Made by a program: the position numbers and the translations under genes. Source: Amblyomma americanum (taxonomy: Eukaryota; Arthropoda; Arachnida; Ixodida; Ixodidae). From it: a stretch of DNA of 64,000 nt. This document shows positions 21,810-31,949 of the stretch, in pieces. Every line of letters begins with the position of its first letter. The first letter of the stretch is position 1. Below the pieces are notes generated by a model. The model worked only from the letters and a program-made list of their open reading frames with translations. It was not told the origin of the DNA and did no database searches. The stretch is from NCBI RefSeq assembly GCF_052857255.1, contig NC_135505.1, positions 50,999,007 to 51,063,006 of the forward strand. The letters are read 5' to 3'.

Positions 21810-22690
21810 AGAGGTGCGGTAGGGCGGCTGACATAACGCCGTTGGTTGGCGTCAACTATAATTCGGTGCTTTGTGAGCAGTGTCTGCCTAACCTTGGAGG
21901 TCGAGGCAAAGCAGTCGCAGCAAGACTGGATAACGCTTTCCAAGCAGCGTTTCTGGTTAGTTGGGAGGTTTGGGTTCACGCCAATCTTTATGGGAGTGGT
22001 CGATTCCTCCACTGATGCCGGTGCTCCGGACAAAGCGTGCTGTGCCGCGAATTCGCTGTGTTCCTCGAAATACGCAATAGCTGTTCTGCCAGGCAAACAC
22101 TGAGGTTCCCAACCAAAATTGGTCACCAAGAATTCGGTTCGGCCCTTGTCCAGTTCAACAATTCTTCGAGCAACATAGACTTGCCGAGCAAGGAGCAGCG
22201 ACATGTTGGTCTCAGCAATGACACGCATTTTGGTGCTGTTATCGCACTCTACAGTAACAAACATGCTGGATCTTGATGGGATCAAGACATGGTCGCCACA
22301 GACGCATAACGTAGCCCTGCGTGGCTTGGTATCGTCGTCGACAGGACCTTGGGTGGAAAACGACACGATTAGCTCCTGGAGGTTGATAACGGCACCGTAC
22401 TCTTGAAGGAAATCCAAACCGAGTATGAGGTCTTTGGAGCACTCGGGTAACACAGCAAAGCAGCCAGGGAAAGTAACGCCGCGAATCTGGATTCGCGAAG
22501 TGCAGACACTGATCGTAGTTACCACGTGGCCATCAGCTGTCCGGATCTGCGGCCCAGACCAAGGGGTCACAAACCTTCCTCAAGACAGTGGCTAATTATC
22601 TGCTCATTACCGAAAAATCGGCGCCAGTATCCACGAGTGCGGTAACGTCGTGGTTGACGGCGGATACCGGAATTTTGGCGGAGGCCAGTC
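21806..22690 (-). pseudogene. pol: aspartic protease and linker of element B
   Basis: Minus strand: IPVSAVNHDVTALVDTGADFSVMSR with the active DTG at 22631-22623, then a TAA (22598-22596), one frame change, and WSGPQIRTADGHVV followed by KDLILGLDFLQEYGAV. The linker to RT (254 codons open from 22570) ends [14 protein letters not shown], overlapping the RT frame, where the in-phase reading would be [12 protein letters not shown]. Counterpart of 366-1317 in element A. Confidence 0.85.
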
Positions 22691-22816
22691 GGTCGCAGCG
22701 CGTCGTCGAGGTCGTCGGGTCAGGTCGTCGTCGGTCGGAGCGTCACGGCGAATCGTCGGGTGGAGGCTCTTGACTCGGTCCAGTAGCGGCAGCCCTACCC
22801 CCAGAGGACGCCGTCT

Positions 22817-23111
22817 TCAGTTTTCCCGACGTGGGGACGTACCTCTGGACTGGCCAGAGGATGACGGGCGGCCAGGCGAAGAGAACCGCCCTGGGGATGG
22901 CGATCGGGACTGGCGTCGCAGCGAGGTCGAAGATTGCACGTTTTCAGCCAGGTACTGTTCGATATCCCGTGGTCTTTCACCGTAGCGTGGTCGAGGTGCA
23001 CCAGGTGAAAACCCCCTTAAACCCATCCTGTGGTAGGGGCAGTGGCGGAAGATGTGGCCAGGCTGTCCGCAGTGGTAACATAGCGGCCGATTGTTTGGCG
23101 CGTCCGCCAAT
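22817..23111 (-). pseudogene. gag: gag C-terminus with zinc knuckle of element B (distal piece)
   Basis: Minus strand: NNRPLCYHCGQPGHIFRHC gives a complete CX2CX4HX4C knuckle at 23080-23039, then a Pro/Arg/Ser-rich tail ending SPRREN and a stop at 22817. The upstream part of the same gag is at 27485-26551, on the far side of LINE D. Confidence 0.9.
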
Positions 23112-23119
23112 AGAACGCA

Positions 23120-23488
23120 ATAGAACGCGCCCACCGCATTGGTCAATTCTCAACGGAAAAAAAGCGACCAATAATAGTTAAAATGAATCACTACAAGGCA
23201 AAAGAAAGCGTGCTTGCATGTGGTCGTAAATTGAAAGAAACACCTTACGTTATCCGAGAAGACTTCGAATTCGCCACTCGACTCGCTCGCTCCAAATTGG
23301 TTCAATTCATTAAGCCCCGAGGGTGTAGCTTTAAGCTTCGATACGATAAACTTATCGTTGGCGAGAAATATTACACCTACGATCATGCCTCTGATACCAT
23401 AACAGAAACAGATACGAACACCAAGCCCGCGGCAAAGATAAATGGAGCACAGGACAATACACAGCAGGCCTCAGAGCAAGCCAAGTGA
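23120..23488 (+). pseudogene. ORF1 C-terminal part of LINE D
   Basis: Frame 2 reads IERAHRIGQFSTEKKRPIIVK, then CGRKLKETPYVIREDF, ATRLARSKLVQF and KLRYDKLIVGEKYY, ending TGA at 23486-23488. The ERAHRIG...RPIIVKF pattern and the Lys/Arg-rich stretch are those of L1-type ORF1 proteins with an RRM and C-terminal domain that bind LINE RNA. The N-terminus is missing, so the insertion is 5'-truncated; the ATG at 23183 is internal. Confidence 0.8.
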
Positions 23489-26317
23489 CACTCTACTGAA
23501 CTGAATGAACCGATTCCGCCAAGCAATCGTCATTCACCCGCACTCATCAACATCGCTTTTACTAATATACGGAGTATTCTACCTAAACGCCATCAGGTTC
23601 ACAGTTTCATTGAAGTCACAGACGCCGATATGGTCATACTCACAGAAACTTGGCTGCACCCAGAGATAGAAAACCACGAATTGTTCCCTTCAGACTTCCA
23701 TTTCACCACATACCGCAAAGATCGCACTAACCGAAAAGGGGGAGGAGTTCTAATAGCCGTTCGTAACACTCTGCAGTCCTCGATTATCCGGCATGATAAT
23801 ATCCTAGAAATGATCTGGGTATGCCTTCACAACGCCTCCGGAAAGCTAGTGTTCGGTGTCTGCTATAGACCCCCAGACAGTCACGTATCATTCCCCGATT
23901 CCCTACGCCATGAATTAACGATTATGAGGAATGAATATCCCAAAGCACCCATATTTCTGTTTGGTGATTTCAATTACCCACAAATTAACTGGTCATTGCT
24001 CTCGACCCTAAGTTCGACACCTGCAAACGAACAGAAACTTTTTCTAGAACTAACCCTTGACTTTAACCTTCAGCAAGTGATAACAAGTCCAACGAGAGGA
24101 GACAACATCCTAGATCTTTTGCTCACAAGTCACCCGGACGACGTAAAATCCATTACTGTCCTTCCTGGATTAAGCGACCACAACCTTGTTCACATCTCTA
24201 TGACGCTACCTTTAAAGAAGAAATCACCAACCAGCAAACTGATAAAAGACTACAAAAGGGCTGATTTTGATGCTATGAACAATGATCTTGAAAAATTTTT
24301 CGACAACTTTCGTTGCACCTATCTAAATCGCTCTCCTAACTCGAACTGGAATTTGTACAAAGACACCCTACTACATTTGGAAAGTAAGCACGTTCCAACA
24401 CTACTTATTAAATCAGATACCAAGAATCAATGGTTTAACAAACGCCTCAAGTCTCTCCTTGGCAAAAAGAAGCGCCTGTATCGAACAGCAAAACTTCAAA
24501 ATAGTCACTTAGCATGGGAAAAATATCGCTTGTGCGCCCAACAGTATACCACAGAACTGACAAGTGCTAAAGATAAGTTTTACTCTCAAGATTTACTATC
24601 AATCCTTCACTCTAACCCCAACAAATTCTGGCGCATGCTATCTAATAAACCACAAGATCGCCATGTACAACTCCTAGATGCTGATGGAGAACCAATCAAA
24701 AGCGATGACTGTGCGACCGCGCTCAACAATTACTTTACGTCAGTTTTTTCCGCTGCTAACGTTGCTGCTAATGAACACATTCCAGAAATCTCACTCTCAG
24801 AAATGCCTAAAATCGAAATTAACCCTGATGGTGTATCACAGCTTATTGCCTCACTGAAAATATCTACATCTGCCGGCTGCGATCAAATTAACAGTAAGCT
24901 ACTAAAAAATACCATTTCGTTGTCTAGCCACGTACTGCATCTAATTTTTACGCAATCCTTAGATACCGGGATTGTCCCTGACGATTGGAAAAAAGCTCAA
25001 ATTACACCCATATTTAAAGCGGATGACCGCACGTGCCCTAACAACTATCGTCCCATTTCCCTCACTAGTATACCGTCTAAACTACTTGAGCACATTATTT
25101 TTTCCAATCTTATGACCCACCTAGAATCAATGAACTTTTTCTATCCGAATCAACACGGCTTCCGGAAGCAGCTGTCATGTGAGACCCAGCTCGCCGAATT
25201 CACCCACGACATTCTACAATACTTAGATAACCTTGTCCAGATCGACGCTATCTTTCTCGACTTTTCAAAAGCATTTGATCGTGTTTCCCATAATCTTCTT
25301 CTTTTTAAGTTGTCATCGCTCGGCATTCCACAAACTTTGCTCTCCTGGCTAGAGCAGTTCCTTAAGGGACGTAAGCAGTTCACCTGTGTTAATAACTGTC
25401 GCTCAGCTTTTTCCGACGTAACATCCGGCGTACCTCAAGGTGCAGGCTTATCACCTCTTTTATTCCTCATCTACATCAATGACCTACCGATCAACACAAA
25501 ATCAACGCTACGTTTATTCGCAGATGACTGCGTAATTTACAGCCCCATCCACGGCGCTAGCGCCATTGCCGCTCTTCAACAGGATCTAACAACTATCTCA
25601 GCGTGGTGTGACAAATGGCACATGCCTCTTAATCTAAATAAATGCCACTCCATATCATTCTCTCGCAAAAACACAGTTATTGATAGCACTTACAACATAA
25701 AATCGGTCGCCGTCACGAGAACATCATCTTATAAATACCTAGGAGTACACATCACATCATCGCTGTCATGGACAACACACATTCAGACCATCTGTTCCAA
25801 AGCATCACGCACACTTGGTTTTCTCCGGCGCAATCTAAAATCTGCATCACCTGAAGTAAAAAAGTTGGCATACATAACATTCGTACGTCCTAAATTGGAG
25901 TACGCGTCATCTGTCTGGCATCCATCACAATCGTATCTCATCTCAGACCTTGAAGCCATTCAAAATCGCGCCGCCCGTTTTATTACTTCGCAGTACTCAA
26001 GAAATACCAGCGTAACATTACTAAAACGATCCCTCGGCCTTCAAACACTAGCAACTCGCCGTGTTATTTCCCGTCTATGCCTCTTTCACTCTTTCTTTTA
26101 TCGCTCACCAAGACATTTGTTGCTGCAGCCACCCCCACGTACTTCATCCCGCCTAAACCACAGTAACCCAATCGCACGCATTAAAACCCGCACCTCCGCA
26201 ATGAGCAGTTCATTTTTTCCCGACGCCATAGTGCTCTGGAATGGCCTTCCCGACAACGTAATAACATGCTCCGATCGCCGCCTTTTCCGCGAGAAACTGG
26301 CTAATCACTTCTCATAA
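23489..26317 (+). CDS. ORF2 endonuclease-reverse transcriptase of LINE D
   Basis: Open from just after the ORF1 TGA, in the same frame, to TAA at 26315-26317 (about 942 codons). No ATG occurs before 23630, which is already inside the endonuclease, so the true start is not that ATG. Endonuclease: INIAFTNIRSILPKRHQVH (Asn), VILTETWLH (Glu), FLFGDFNYPQIN (Asp/Asn), LPGLSDHNLVHI (Asp-His). RT: CPNNYRPISLTSIPSKLLEH, QHGFRKQLSCETQL, AIFLDFSKAFDRVSH (Asp), TSGVPQGAGLSPLLF and LFADDCVIYS with the catalytic Asp pair at about 25517-25528. C-terminal part KYLGVHITSSLSW and an HPSQSYL...RAARFI region. No internal stop or shift, so it may still be able to supply LINE activity in trans. Confidence 0.95.
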   Translation, partial: HSTELNEPIPPSNRHSPALINIAFTNIRSILPKRHQVHSFIEVTDADMVILTETWLHPEIENHELFPSDFHFTTYRKDRTNRKGGGVLIAVRNTLQSSIIRHDNILEMIWVCLHNASGKLVFGVCYRPPDSHVSFPDSLRHELTIMRNEYPKAPIFLFGDFNYPQINWSLLSTLSSTPANEQKLFLELTLDFNLQQVITSPTRGDNILDLLLTSHPDDVKSITVLPGLSDHNLVHISMTLPLKKKSPTSKLIKDYKRADFDAMNNDLEKFFDNFRCTYLNRSPNSNWNLYKDTLLHLESKHVPTLLIKSDTKNQWFNKRLKSLLGKKKRLYRTAKLQNSHLAWEKYRLCAQQYTTELTSAKDKFYSQDLLSILHSNPNKFWRMLSNKPQDRHVQLLDADGEPIKSDDCATALNNYFTSVFSAANVAANEHIPEISLSEMPKIEINPDGVSQLIASLKISTSAGCDQINSKLLKNTISLSSHVLHLIFTQSLDTGIVPDDWKKAQITPIFKADDRTCPNNYRPISLTSIPSKLLEHIIFSNLMTHLESMNFFYPNQHGFRKQLSCETQLAEFTHDILQYLDNLVQIDAIFLDFSKAFDRVSHNLLLFKLSSLGIPQTLLSWLEQFLKGRKQFTCVNNCRSAFSDVTSGVPQGAGLSPLLFLIYINDLPINTKSTLRLFADDCVIYSPIHGASAIAALQQDLTTISAWCDKWHMPLNLNKCHSISFSRKNTVIDSTYNIKSVAVTRTSSYKYLGVHITSSLSWTTHIQTICSKASRTLGFLRRNLKSASPEVKKLAYITFVRPKLEYASSVWHPSQSYLISDLEAIQNRAARFITSQYSRNTSVTLLKRSLGLQTLATRRVISRLCLFHSFFYRSPRHLLLQPPPRTSSRLNHSNPIARIKTRTSAMSSSFFPDAIVLWNGLPDNVITCSDRRLFREKLANHFS

Positions 26318-26550
26318 ACATATTCATACTGCGACACCGAAGTGCCAATTGTTCCTTGTTTTCTTTTTGTATGTTTATTTCTTGCTTTTAGTTTGTATAT
26401 TATTGTACACTTTTTTGGTACCCCGTGTATTTTTCCCCCTTTCTTTCTTTTGTGTTCTCTGCTACTACCCTCCAACCTGTATGTACGCCCCCCCTTATGT
26501 AATGCCTTCGGGCCTTTAAGGGACAAATAAATGAAATGAAATGAAATGAA

Positions 26551-27485
26551 ACGTGCGCTTTGCTCACGGGGGGCCTGAACTCCTTCGGCATGGAGGGTGC
26601 TGTTGCGATTGGCTCCTGCAGGTATTGCACAGGAGCGATGGGGGAAAAGGCTCGCATCGCTGGCCTGGGACTTCGTAGCGCCTCGCTGTACGTCATAATG
26701 GAGGGCGCCGGGTGTGGAGCTGGGGGTCGCTGCACAACTCGTCGGATTTCTTCGAAGACCACGTCCGTAACGGCAGCGACGCTGACCTGTGGAGCTTCAA
26801 AGCGAAGTTTCGCCAGTTCCTCGCGCACAAGGCTTCTTACAAGCTCCCGAAGGTCCTCGGCGGGCAGCGACGTAGGCGTGTACTGGGACTGGGAAGCGGC
26901 TGCTACAGTAGCCTGACGTCCGTAGTGGGCGCCCCGTTCCTGTAAAGAGCGCTTAATACCAATTGCCTCCTTGGTGAAGTCGGACACTCTTCGTGGCGGG
27001 TCACGGACCAGTCCGGCAAACAGCTGCTCTTTTACGCCACGCATTAAGTGGCGTACCTTCTGGGCTTCGGGCATAGCAGGGTCTTCCCGATTGAACAGTC
27101 GGGTCATGTCCTCGATAAGCATCGCGACGCCCTCGTTCGGCTGCTGTGATCGCGAGCGCAGGGCGATTTTAGCTTTCTCTTTTCTTTCACTGCTGGTTAA
27201 TGTCGCTAGCAGCTCTCGACGAAAAGCCTCCCAGGTGGTAAAGGAAGCTTCGTGGTTCTCAAACCACGTTTTGGCCGAGTCCTGCAGCGCAAAGTAGACG
27301 TTGCGCAGCTTGCGCTCTCCATCCCACTCATTGAAACCCGCCACTCGGTTAAAGCTGGCCAACCAGTCTTCGACGTCCTCGAACCTGTCCTCGTGGAACG
27401 GTGGCAGCGATCGAGGTGCGTGAAGGACAAATGGCGGGGCATTCCCGGAGTGCTGACTTGTCTGGCTAGCCGCGATGGATGTCAT
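26551..27485 (-). pseudogene. gag: Gag N-terminal part of element B (proximal piece)
   Basis: Minus strand ATG at 27485 (MTSIAASQTSQ). Ty3-type capsid region: DRFEDVEDWLASFNRVAGFNEWD, VYFALQDSAKTWFENHE, then QPNEGVAMLIEDMTRLF. A Pro/Ala-rich linker ends ...PPVSKAHV at 26551, where LINE D breaks it before the zinc knuckle. Same architecture as the gag of element C. Confidence 0.9.
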
Positions 27486-27646
27486 GGCCCTTACCGGCGC
27501 TGTCAGTTGGCCGAACTCGGGTTGTAGGCCTCGCAGGCGGCGGCTCGCCTAGTGGAGTGGTGTTGTAGCCACGCGTTGAGAGCTGACGTCAAAGGTGTCC
27601 TCGAGGTCAGCGTACATGGGCCGTTACCCCGCACCTCCTACAAATA

Positions 27647-27851
27647 TATCACTGAGAAACGGCTGGCGTAAGCAGGGTGGTTTACTTGCTTTAATTAGAC
27701 GCGCAAGACGTTGGAACGCGCAAGGCAGCCGGCAGCCCCAGAGATGAATAAGACGAAGCATCTAGCACCGAGATGGCTCAAGGCTTGCCAACTGCCATGA
27801 AATGCAGTTTAGCCGCTTTATGGCGCCACTAGAGTTGTTAGTAGCGTAGCA
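27647..27851 (-). repeat. 5' LTR of element B
   Basis: 205 bases. The primer-binding side is at its low-coordinate end (on the minus strand TATTTGTAGGAGGTGCGG follows). Confidence 0.9.
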
Positions 27852-27855
27852 ATAT

Positions 27856-28740
27856 CTTTTATAGCGTTCGCGCGTCCTTTCCAGGCCCTGATGTGCAAGT
27901 CTCCATGTTTCCTTCAACCTGTCCCGCAACTCAAGCACGTACGTGTATGTTGTGTTGAGGTCTGATGCCATCTCTTTATTAGCTCACAGCTCCTTGAATA
28001 TTGCAAGTGGACTTCTAACGGTCCTCCCAAACAACATCTCAAAGGGCGAGAAACCCAGACTCGTTTGCGGTACTTCGCGGTAAGCGAATAAAAGAGCTGG
28101 AAGATATCTATTCCAATAAGTAGGTCTCTCCTGGCACATTTTCTTGACCATGTTTTTGAGGGTGCCGTTGAACCGCACTTCAAGCCCCTTACACATGCGA
28201 TGGTAAGGAGTTGTCAGTAACTTCCTTACTGAGAAAAGGCGGTTAACCTTCTTCATTAGCTCCGATGTGAAGTTCAAGCCCCGGTCACTCATAACTTCCC
28301 TCGGTAACCCATAACGCGAAAACATTTCCACGAGACCCTCCGCCACTTTGATACTGTCAATAGTTCTCAGTGTAATAGTGTCAGGATAACGAGTGGCCAC
28401 GTCAACCAGAGTAAGCACATATCTATTGCCTTTGGCGGATACTGGAGAGATTGGCCCCACAATGTCAACCGCCACTCGCTGAAACGGTAGGTCGATGGCT
28501 GGCATCTTGCCCAGAGGTACGGGACCAACTCTTCCCTTCGGAACTGAGCGCTGGCACACGTCACCTGAGCGAACAAAGCGCTTAACGTCACTCTAACACC
28601 CGGCCAAAAGAACTCCTCGGTGATCCTCGACACCGTTTTTTGAACACCCTAGTGTCCGGCCACAATCGCGTCATGTCCTAAGCGTAGCATGGTCTCTCAC
28701 ATATCTCTCGGTAACACCAGCTGTTGGACCCGCCTTCCTG
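27856..28740 (-). pseudogene. pol: integrase zinc domain and core of element E (proximal piece)
   Basis: Minus strand: RVQQLVLPRDM, LRLGHDAIVAGH then a stop, VSRITEEFFWPGV, and SGDVCQRSVPKG, in which the first zinc Cys is Gly. Core: VAVDIVGPISP (Asp), MSDRGLNFTS (Asp) and KGLEVRFNGTLKN, where the usual Val-Glu order is swapped. Then SPFEMLFGRTVRSPL, a stop at about 27984, and LKETWRLAHQGLERTRERYKRY, ending at the ATAT target duplication of B. Continued at 13858. It follows protease directly with no RT. Confidence 0.9.
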
Positions 28741-28838
28741 AACTAAATATGCATTCCCTGTGCAAAAAACCATTTACCAATTGATACTTGAATGACGTCC
28801 GACTCCTTTCTTTTCACCTTTTCCCCGACTCTTTCGAA

Positions 28839-29378
28839 TCAGGCTTTCAAGCGCGGGTTTTCTTTTTGTCTAATTGCAATTTCGCCCGGTGTTACGCTCA
28901 GGCACATTGTAACAGGAGTAGAGAGCAGACGCTGCATTGCTCGGGCTGTCGCTTGAGCTCTTGTCTCCACTGCCGACGAGAAACTGACTGCACCCGTCTG
29001 AGCTGTCGCAGGTCTTTCCTCCTTTCGATGTTCTTCAACGTAGAGCATCCTCCACTCGGGATCGGGGTCTTCGACACTTCTTGCACCCGTATTGTTCCCC
29101 AAGATGAGATCGTAGATGTGTTGGTCTACGCATTTTGCCACTACCTGCCCCGTATAATATGGCGTGAACACTAGAATGCTTGCTTCAGGAAGGTACCTCA
29201 CTGTGCTATCTACAAGAGTGATGCCCGACGCTTCATCTGTAAGATCCTCGTCCTTCACCAGGCTTCTACGAACCAAGACAGTGTTAGGTCCGCTGTCTCT
29301 AAGCATCAATATAGGACGGTCCCCTGTTTGCCCAACCACCACCGGCATTTCTGCTTTCGACTTGGGTGTTCCACGCAC
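28839..29378 (-). pseudogene. aspartic protease of element E
   Basis: Minus strand, 179 codons: ILMLRDSGPNTVLVRRSLV (active site Asp-Ser-Gly), SGITLVDSTVRYLPEA, and YDLILGNNTGARSVEDPDPEWR (second protease motif), then an ETRAQATA spacer and GEIAIRQKENPRLKA. Divergent from the proteases of A-C and typical of a separate gypsy lineage. DSG in place of DTG is tolerated in some retropepsins. Confidence 0.8.
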
Positions 29379-29399
29379 TGCCTCATTTTCCAGCGGCGT

Positions 29400-30647
29400 T
29401 TACTCTCTTTTCAGCTGGGGAACTTCGGGTGGCGTGACAAGGTATGCCCTAGAGTCGACAACGCATGCATCTCGGTCCTGAGTTCTGTATCGGCACTCAT
29501 TCAGAGTATGACCCCTCCTCTTACAACCTTGACACACAACCTGTGTTTTCTGGGCAGCGCTACTAGTCCGACAGTCAGCAGCAGGTTGTCCCACCTTGAC
29601 CCAGAGAATACACCTTACTGGCGCCTTAGATGCACCGCCATATGATCTTGGTTTTGCCGCATCTGTCTCTAAGGTATTTTGGGTTTCCTCCTTTGCCTTA
29701 CTCCAATTTCTTAACCCTTGAGCCTCGAGGAATTGGTCTGCAGTGCCGGCGAACTCTTCCAGCGAACACATCTTTCTTTCTTTCAGGGATAGCGCCAGCT
29801 TTGAGCTGCAACACGCTAAAAATTGCTCTGTGACCTGCTTTTCACGCACACCTTCAAAACTCTTTTCTGTATTTGACATATCAGCCACCTATCAAAATAG
29901 GTGGATAGCCTGCAGGAAAACTGCTTAGCGGTTTCCGAATCCTCATATTTCGCGGTGCGAAATCTCACGAAAACCCTCTGCCGTAAGCCCGAATCTTTGG
30001 AGGACTGCCTTTTTTACTTTCTCCTAGTCCATGGAATCAGCAGGAGGCATCCTTCCAAACACATTCAGCGCCTCTCCGACTAAACACATGCTCAATGCTG
30101 TGGCCCATTCACTGCGCTCCCAGCCTTGCCCCAAAGCTATCCGCTCGAATCGCTGCAGACATGCATCCAAATCATCTCTCTTGTCATGGAAAGGAGCCAT
30201 CAGCTTTCTTGGACAAACTCTGGCCGGTCTGGGAGATTCTGTACCCGCTAAGGAACGCTGATCATTGTCCGTGATCTCCTCATAACCTCCCGCGACATGC
30301 GCCTGTTTCCACAAAATAAACACCTTCTCCCGTTCTATCCTCCTTTTCTCCTGTTGTTCTGCTTCCCGAGCTCTCTTCTCTTCTCGCTCTTCCGCCTTGC
30401 GAGCTCTTCTCTCTGCCTTGCGAGCTCTTTTCTCTTCTCGCTCTTCTGCCTCGCGAGCTCTTTTCGCCTCGCGCTCTTCTGCTTCACGAGCTCTTTTCTC
30501 TTCTCGCTCTTCTCCCTCGCGCGCGTCTGCGTGTGCTTGCGCTCTTTCCTTTCTCTGCCTCTTTTCCTCCTCCTGATAGAGATGAATAGCCTCTTCCTTG
30601 CTTAACCCTAGCTTGAGCGCCAGTTCTAACGTTCTTGCCAAATCCAT
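29400..30647 (-). pseudogene. gag: Gag of element E
   Basis: Minus strand ATG at 30647 (MDLARTLELALKLGLS). Residues about 30-110 are a long highly charged, probably coiled-coil block of Glu-Arg-Glu-Glu-Lys-Arg-Ala-Arg units. Then the capsid part MAPFHDKRDDLDACLQRFER and VGEALNVFGRMP. A TAG at about 30024 and a small deletion near 29950 break it; the reading resumes at 29888 (EKSFEGVREKQVTEQF). Two zinc-knuckle regions follow: a damaged VRCILWVKVGQPAADC and an intact CQGCKRRGHTLNEC. Confidence 0.85.
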
Positions 30648-30732
30648 CCTTTCTGACGTCGAGAGATCGGAAAGATCAGATCAAACCAAAAAAAAAGGAA
30701 ATGAATCCTGGCACAAGCTCGCCACTTATCTT

Positions 30733-31949
30733 TGTCACGGATCTCTCCGCAGAACACACGGACCGAAAGAACGGACTAGGCGACGGGTGTACCCACACAA
30801 ACGCACATTAAATACACCCTACGTGACACATACACTAGAACACAAAACTAACAAAACTAACACAAAACACAAAGACTATAAATACACACGACCCGGGCAC
30901 ACTGCTATCAGCGTCTACTACTAGCGTTCGGCGTTCGTGCTCACGTTTGGTTCGGTGTGGCTGCGGCGTTGCATGGATCCAGTATCCGTCATCGAGGCGG
31001 CGTTCGACGCGCTTGGGCTGGCGTCGCTGGCTGCGTCGTACAAGCTCTAGGTCCAAGCGCCCGTGGAGTTGATGCCGGTGTTGGCGTGTGGGGCAGCACC
31101 CGGATGGGTGGCAACGGCGCTGGAGACACCCCTGGCTGTAGCAGGTGGTATCGTCCTCGGTTGACTCCCCGGAACGGGCTCAGGCACGGCAGGAAGTCCA
31201 CGATGGGATGCCGTAGAAAGCGAGCTCACGGGAGCAGTAGCCGGCGTCGCTCTCTTCCAGCCAAAGTGTCCTTGACCCGCCGAAGCCTCCGCCTCTCTGC
31301 TGTTCCCCCCAGTGCCTCGCTCTCCCTCGCCCTTTTATAGGAAGGAAGGAAGGAAGGCCTCAGACGTTGCTGGCACATACCCACTACGGGGGAGTGGCCA
31401 AGACACAGGCGGTTAATTACTGGATACAGGAAATTTTTGACGGGAAAAGCAGTGGAAATAGTATGTAGTCTGATAGATTGGAAGAGGGAAGGAAAGGGGT
31501 CCAGTTAACTTGGAGATCGAAGACGGGACAATTGCTTAATGTGCATAATAGTACACAGTGCCTGTAATGTTGCAATGTCTTACTGACAGAGATCAGGAAA
31601 AAGAAATTAGAATGGGAGTCGCTGTGTTTCTTGAAGAAAATTTTGCACAGCAGAGCGCACACTCCTGTCGCTTCGTCCAAGCAAAGAAGCGCCAATGGAA
31701 AGAACAACCGCGGAAGACACAGGGAAGCCCTTTTATAGCCTCGGCGTTAGTCCACGTAAGCCTTGTCGTCGTCTTCGTCTCTTCTCCACCAAACATCTCA
31801 CTCCACCTCACCGAATGCTTCTCCACCAATCATCTCTCCCCACCTCACCGAACGCTTCTTCTTCCTCTTTATTCTTCGGTTAATTCACGTCGTCTTCTTC
31901 ACAACTCTTTCCTTTAAAATTTAATTCAGGCTCCTTAATATATGTGACA
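30733..31949 (-). repeat. 5' LTR of element E (carries an insertion)
   Basis: Matches 12114-12970 on both sides of a 387-bp insert at 31341-31727. The right edge GTGACA is followed by the target duplication ATGTC. Confidence 0.9.
31341..31727 (-). mobile_element. short retroposed sequence inserted in the LTR of E
   Basis: 387 bases flanked by a perfect 11-bp target duplication CCCTTTTATAG (31330-31340 and 31728-31738); the sister LTR shows the empty site. Read on the minus strand it ends in (CTTC)n, a microsatellite-type 3' tail, with GGCCACTCCCCCGTAGTGG before it. No coding sequence. It is either a SINE without an evident tRNA head or the 3' end of a LINE. Confidence 0.85.

Larger units (their letters stand above)
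23112..26550 (+). mobile_element. CR1/L2-like non-LTR retrotransposon D (LINE), 5'-truncated
   Basis: ORF1 C-terminus, a full endonuclease-RT ORF2, a short 3' untranslated region with AATAAA (26526-26531) and a terminal (ATGAA)n repeat to about 26550. The 3' microsatellite end and EN-RT layout without RNase H fit the CR1/L2 group. It is inserted antisense in gag of element B; I could not identify clear target duplications. The 5' junction lies at about 23109-23128, where AATAGAACGC occurs twice in tandem. Confidence 0.9.
13859..27851 (-). mobile_element. Ty3/gypsy LTR retrotransposon B (inserted in E, itself hit twice)
   Basis: LTRs 13859-14061 and 27647-27851 lie in direct orientation, with TG...CA ends on the minus strand, and are flanked by the 4-bp target duplication ATAT (13855-13858 and 27852-27855). 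Interior on the minus strand: gag (27485-26551 and 23111-22817), protease (22690-21806), RT/RNase H (21809-20469), integrase (20468-20249 and 15146-14169), and a purine tract AAGAGAGAGAAAG next to the 3' LTR. Gag is split by LINE D, integrase by element C. RT is open over 446 codons, but protease has a stop and shifts. Confidence 0.95.
12114..31949 (-). mobile_element. Ty3/gypsy LTR retrotransposon E (outermost, protease-integrase order, RT missing)
   Basis: Two LTRs in direct orientation (12114-12970 and 30733-31949) begin TGTCACG and end GTGACA on the plus strand. They are flanked by a perfect 5-bp target duplication ATGTC (12109-12113 and 31950-31954). On the minus strand the interior reads gag (30647-29400), protease (29378-28839), then integrase (28740-27856, continued at 13858-13427). 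No RT or RNase H lies between protease and integrase, and only about 450 bases remain between the integrase end and the 3' LTR. This fits a Gmr1-like pol order (integrase before RT) with the RT part deleted. About 14 kb of its span is the younger element B and its guests. Confidence 0.9.
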
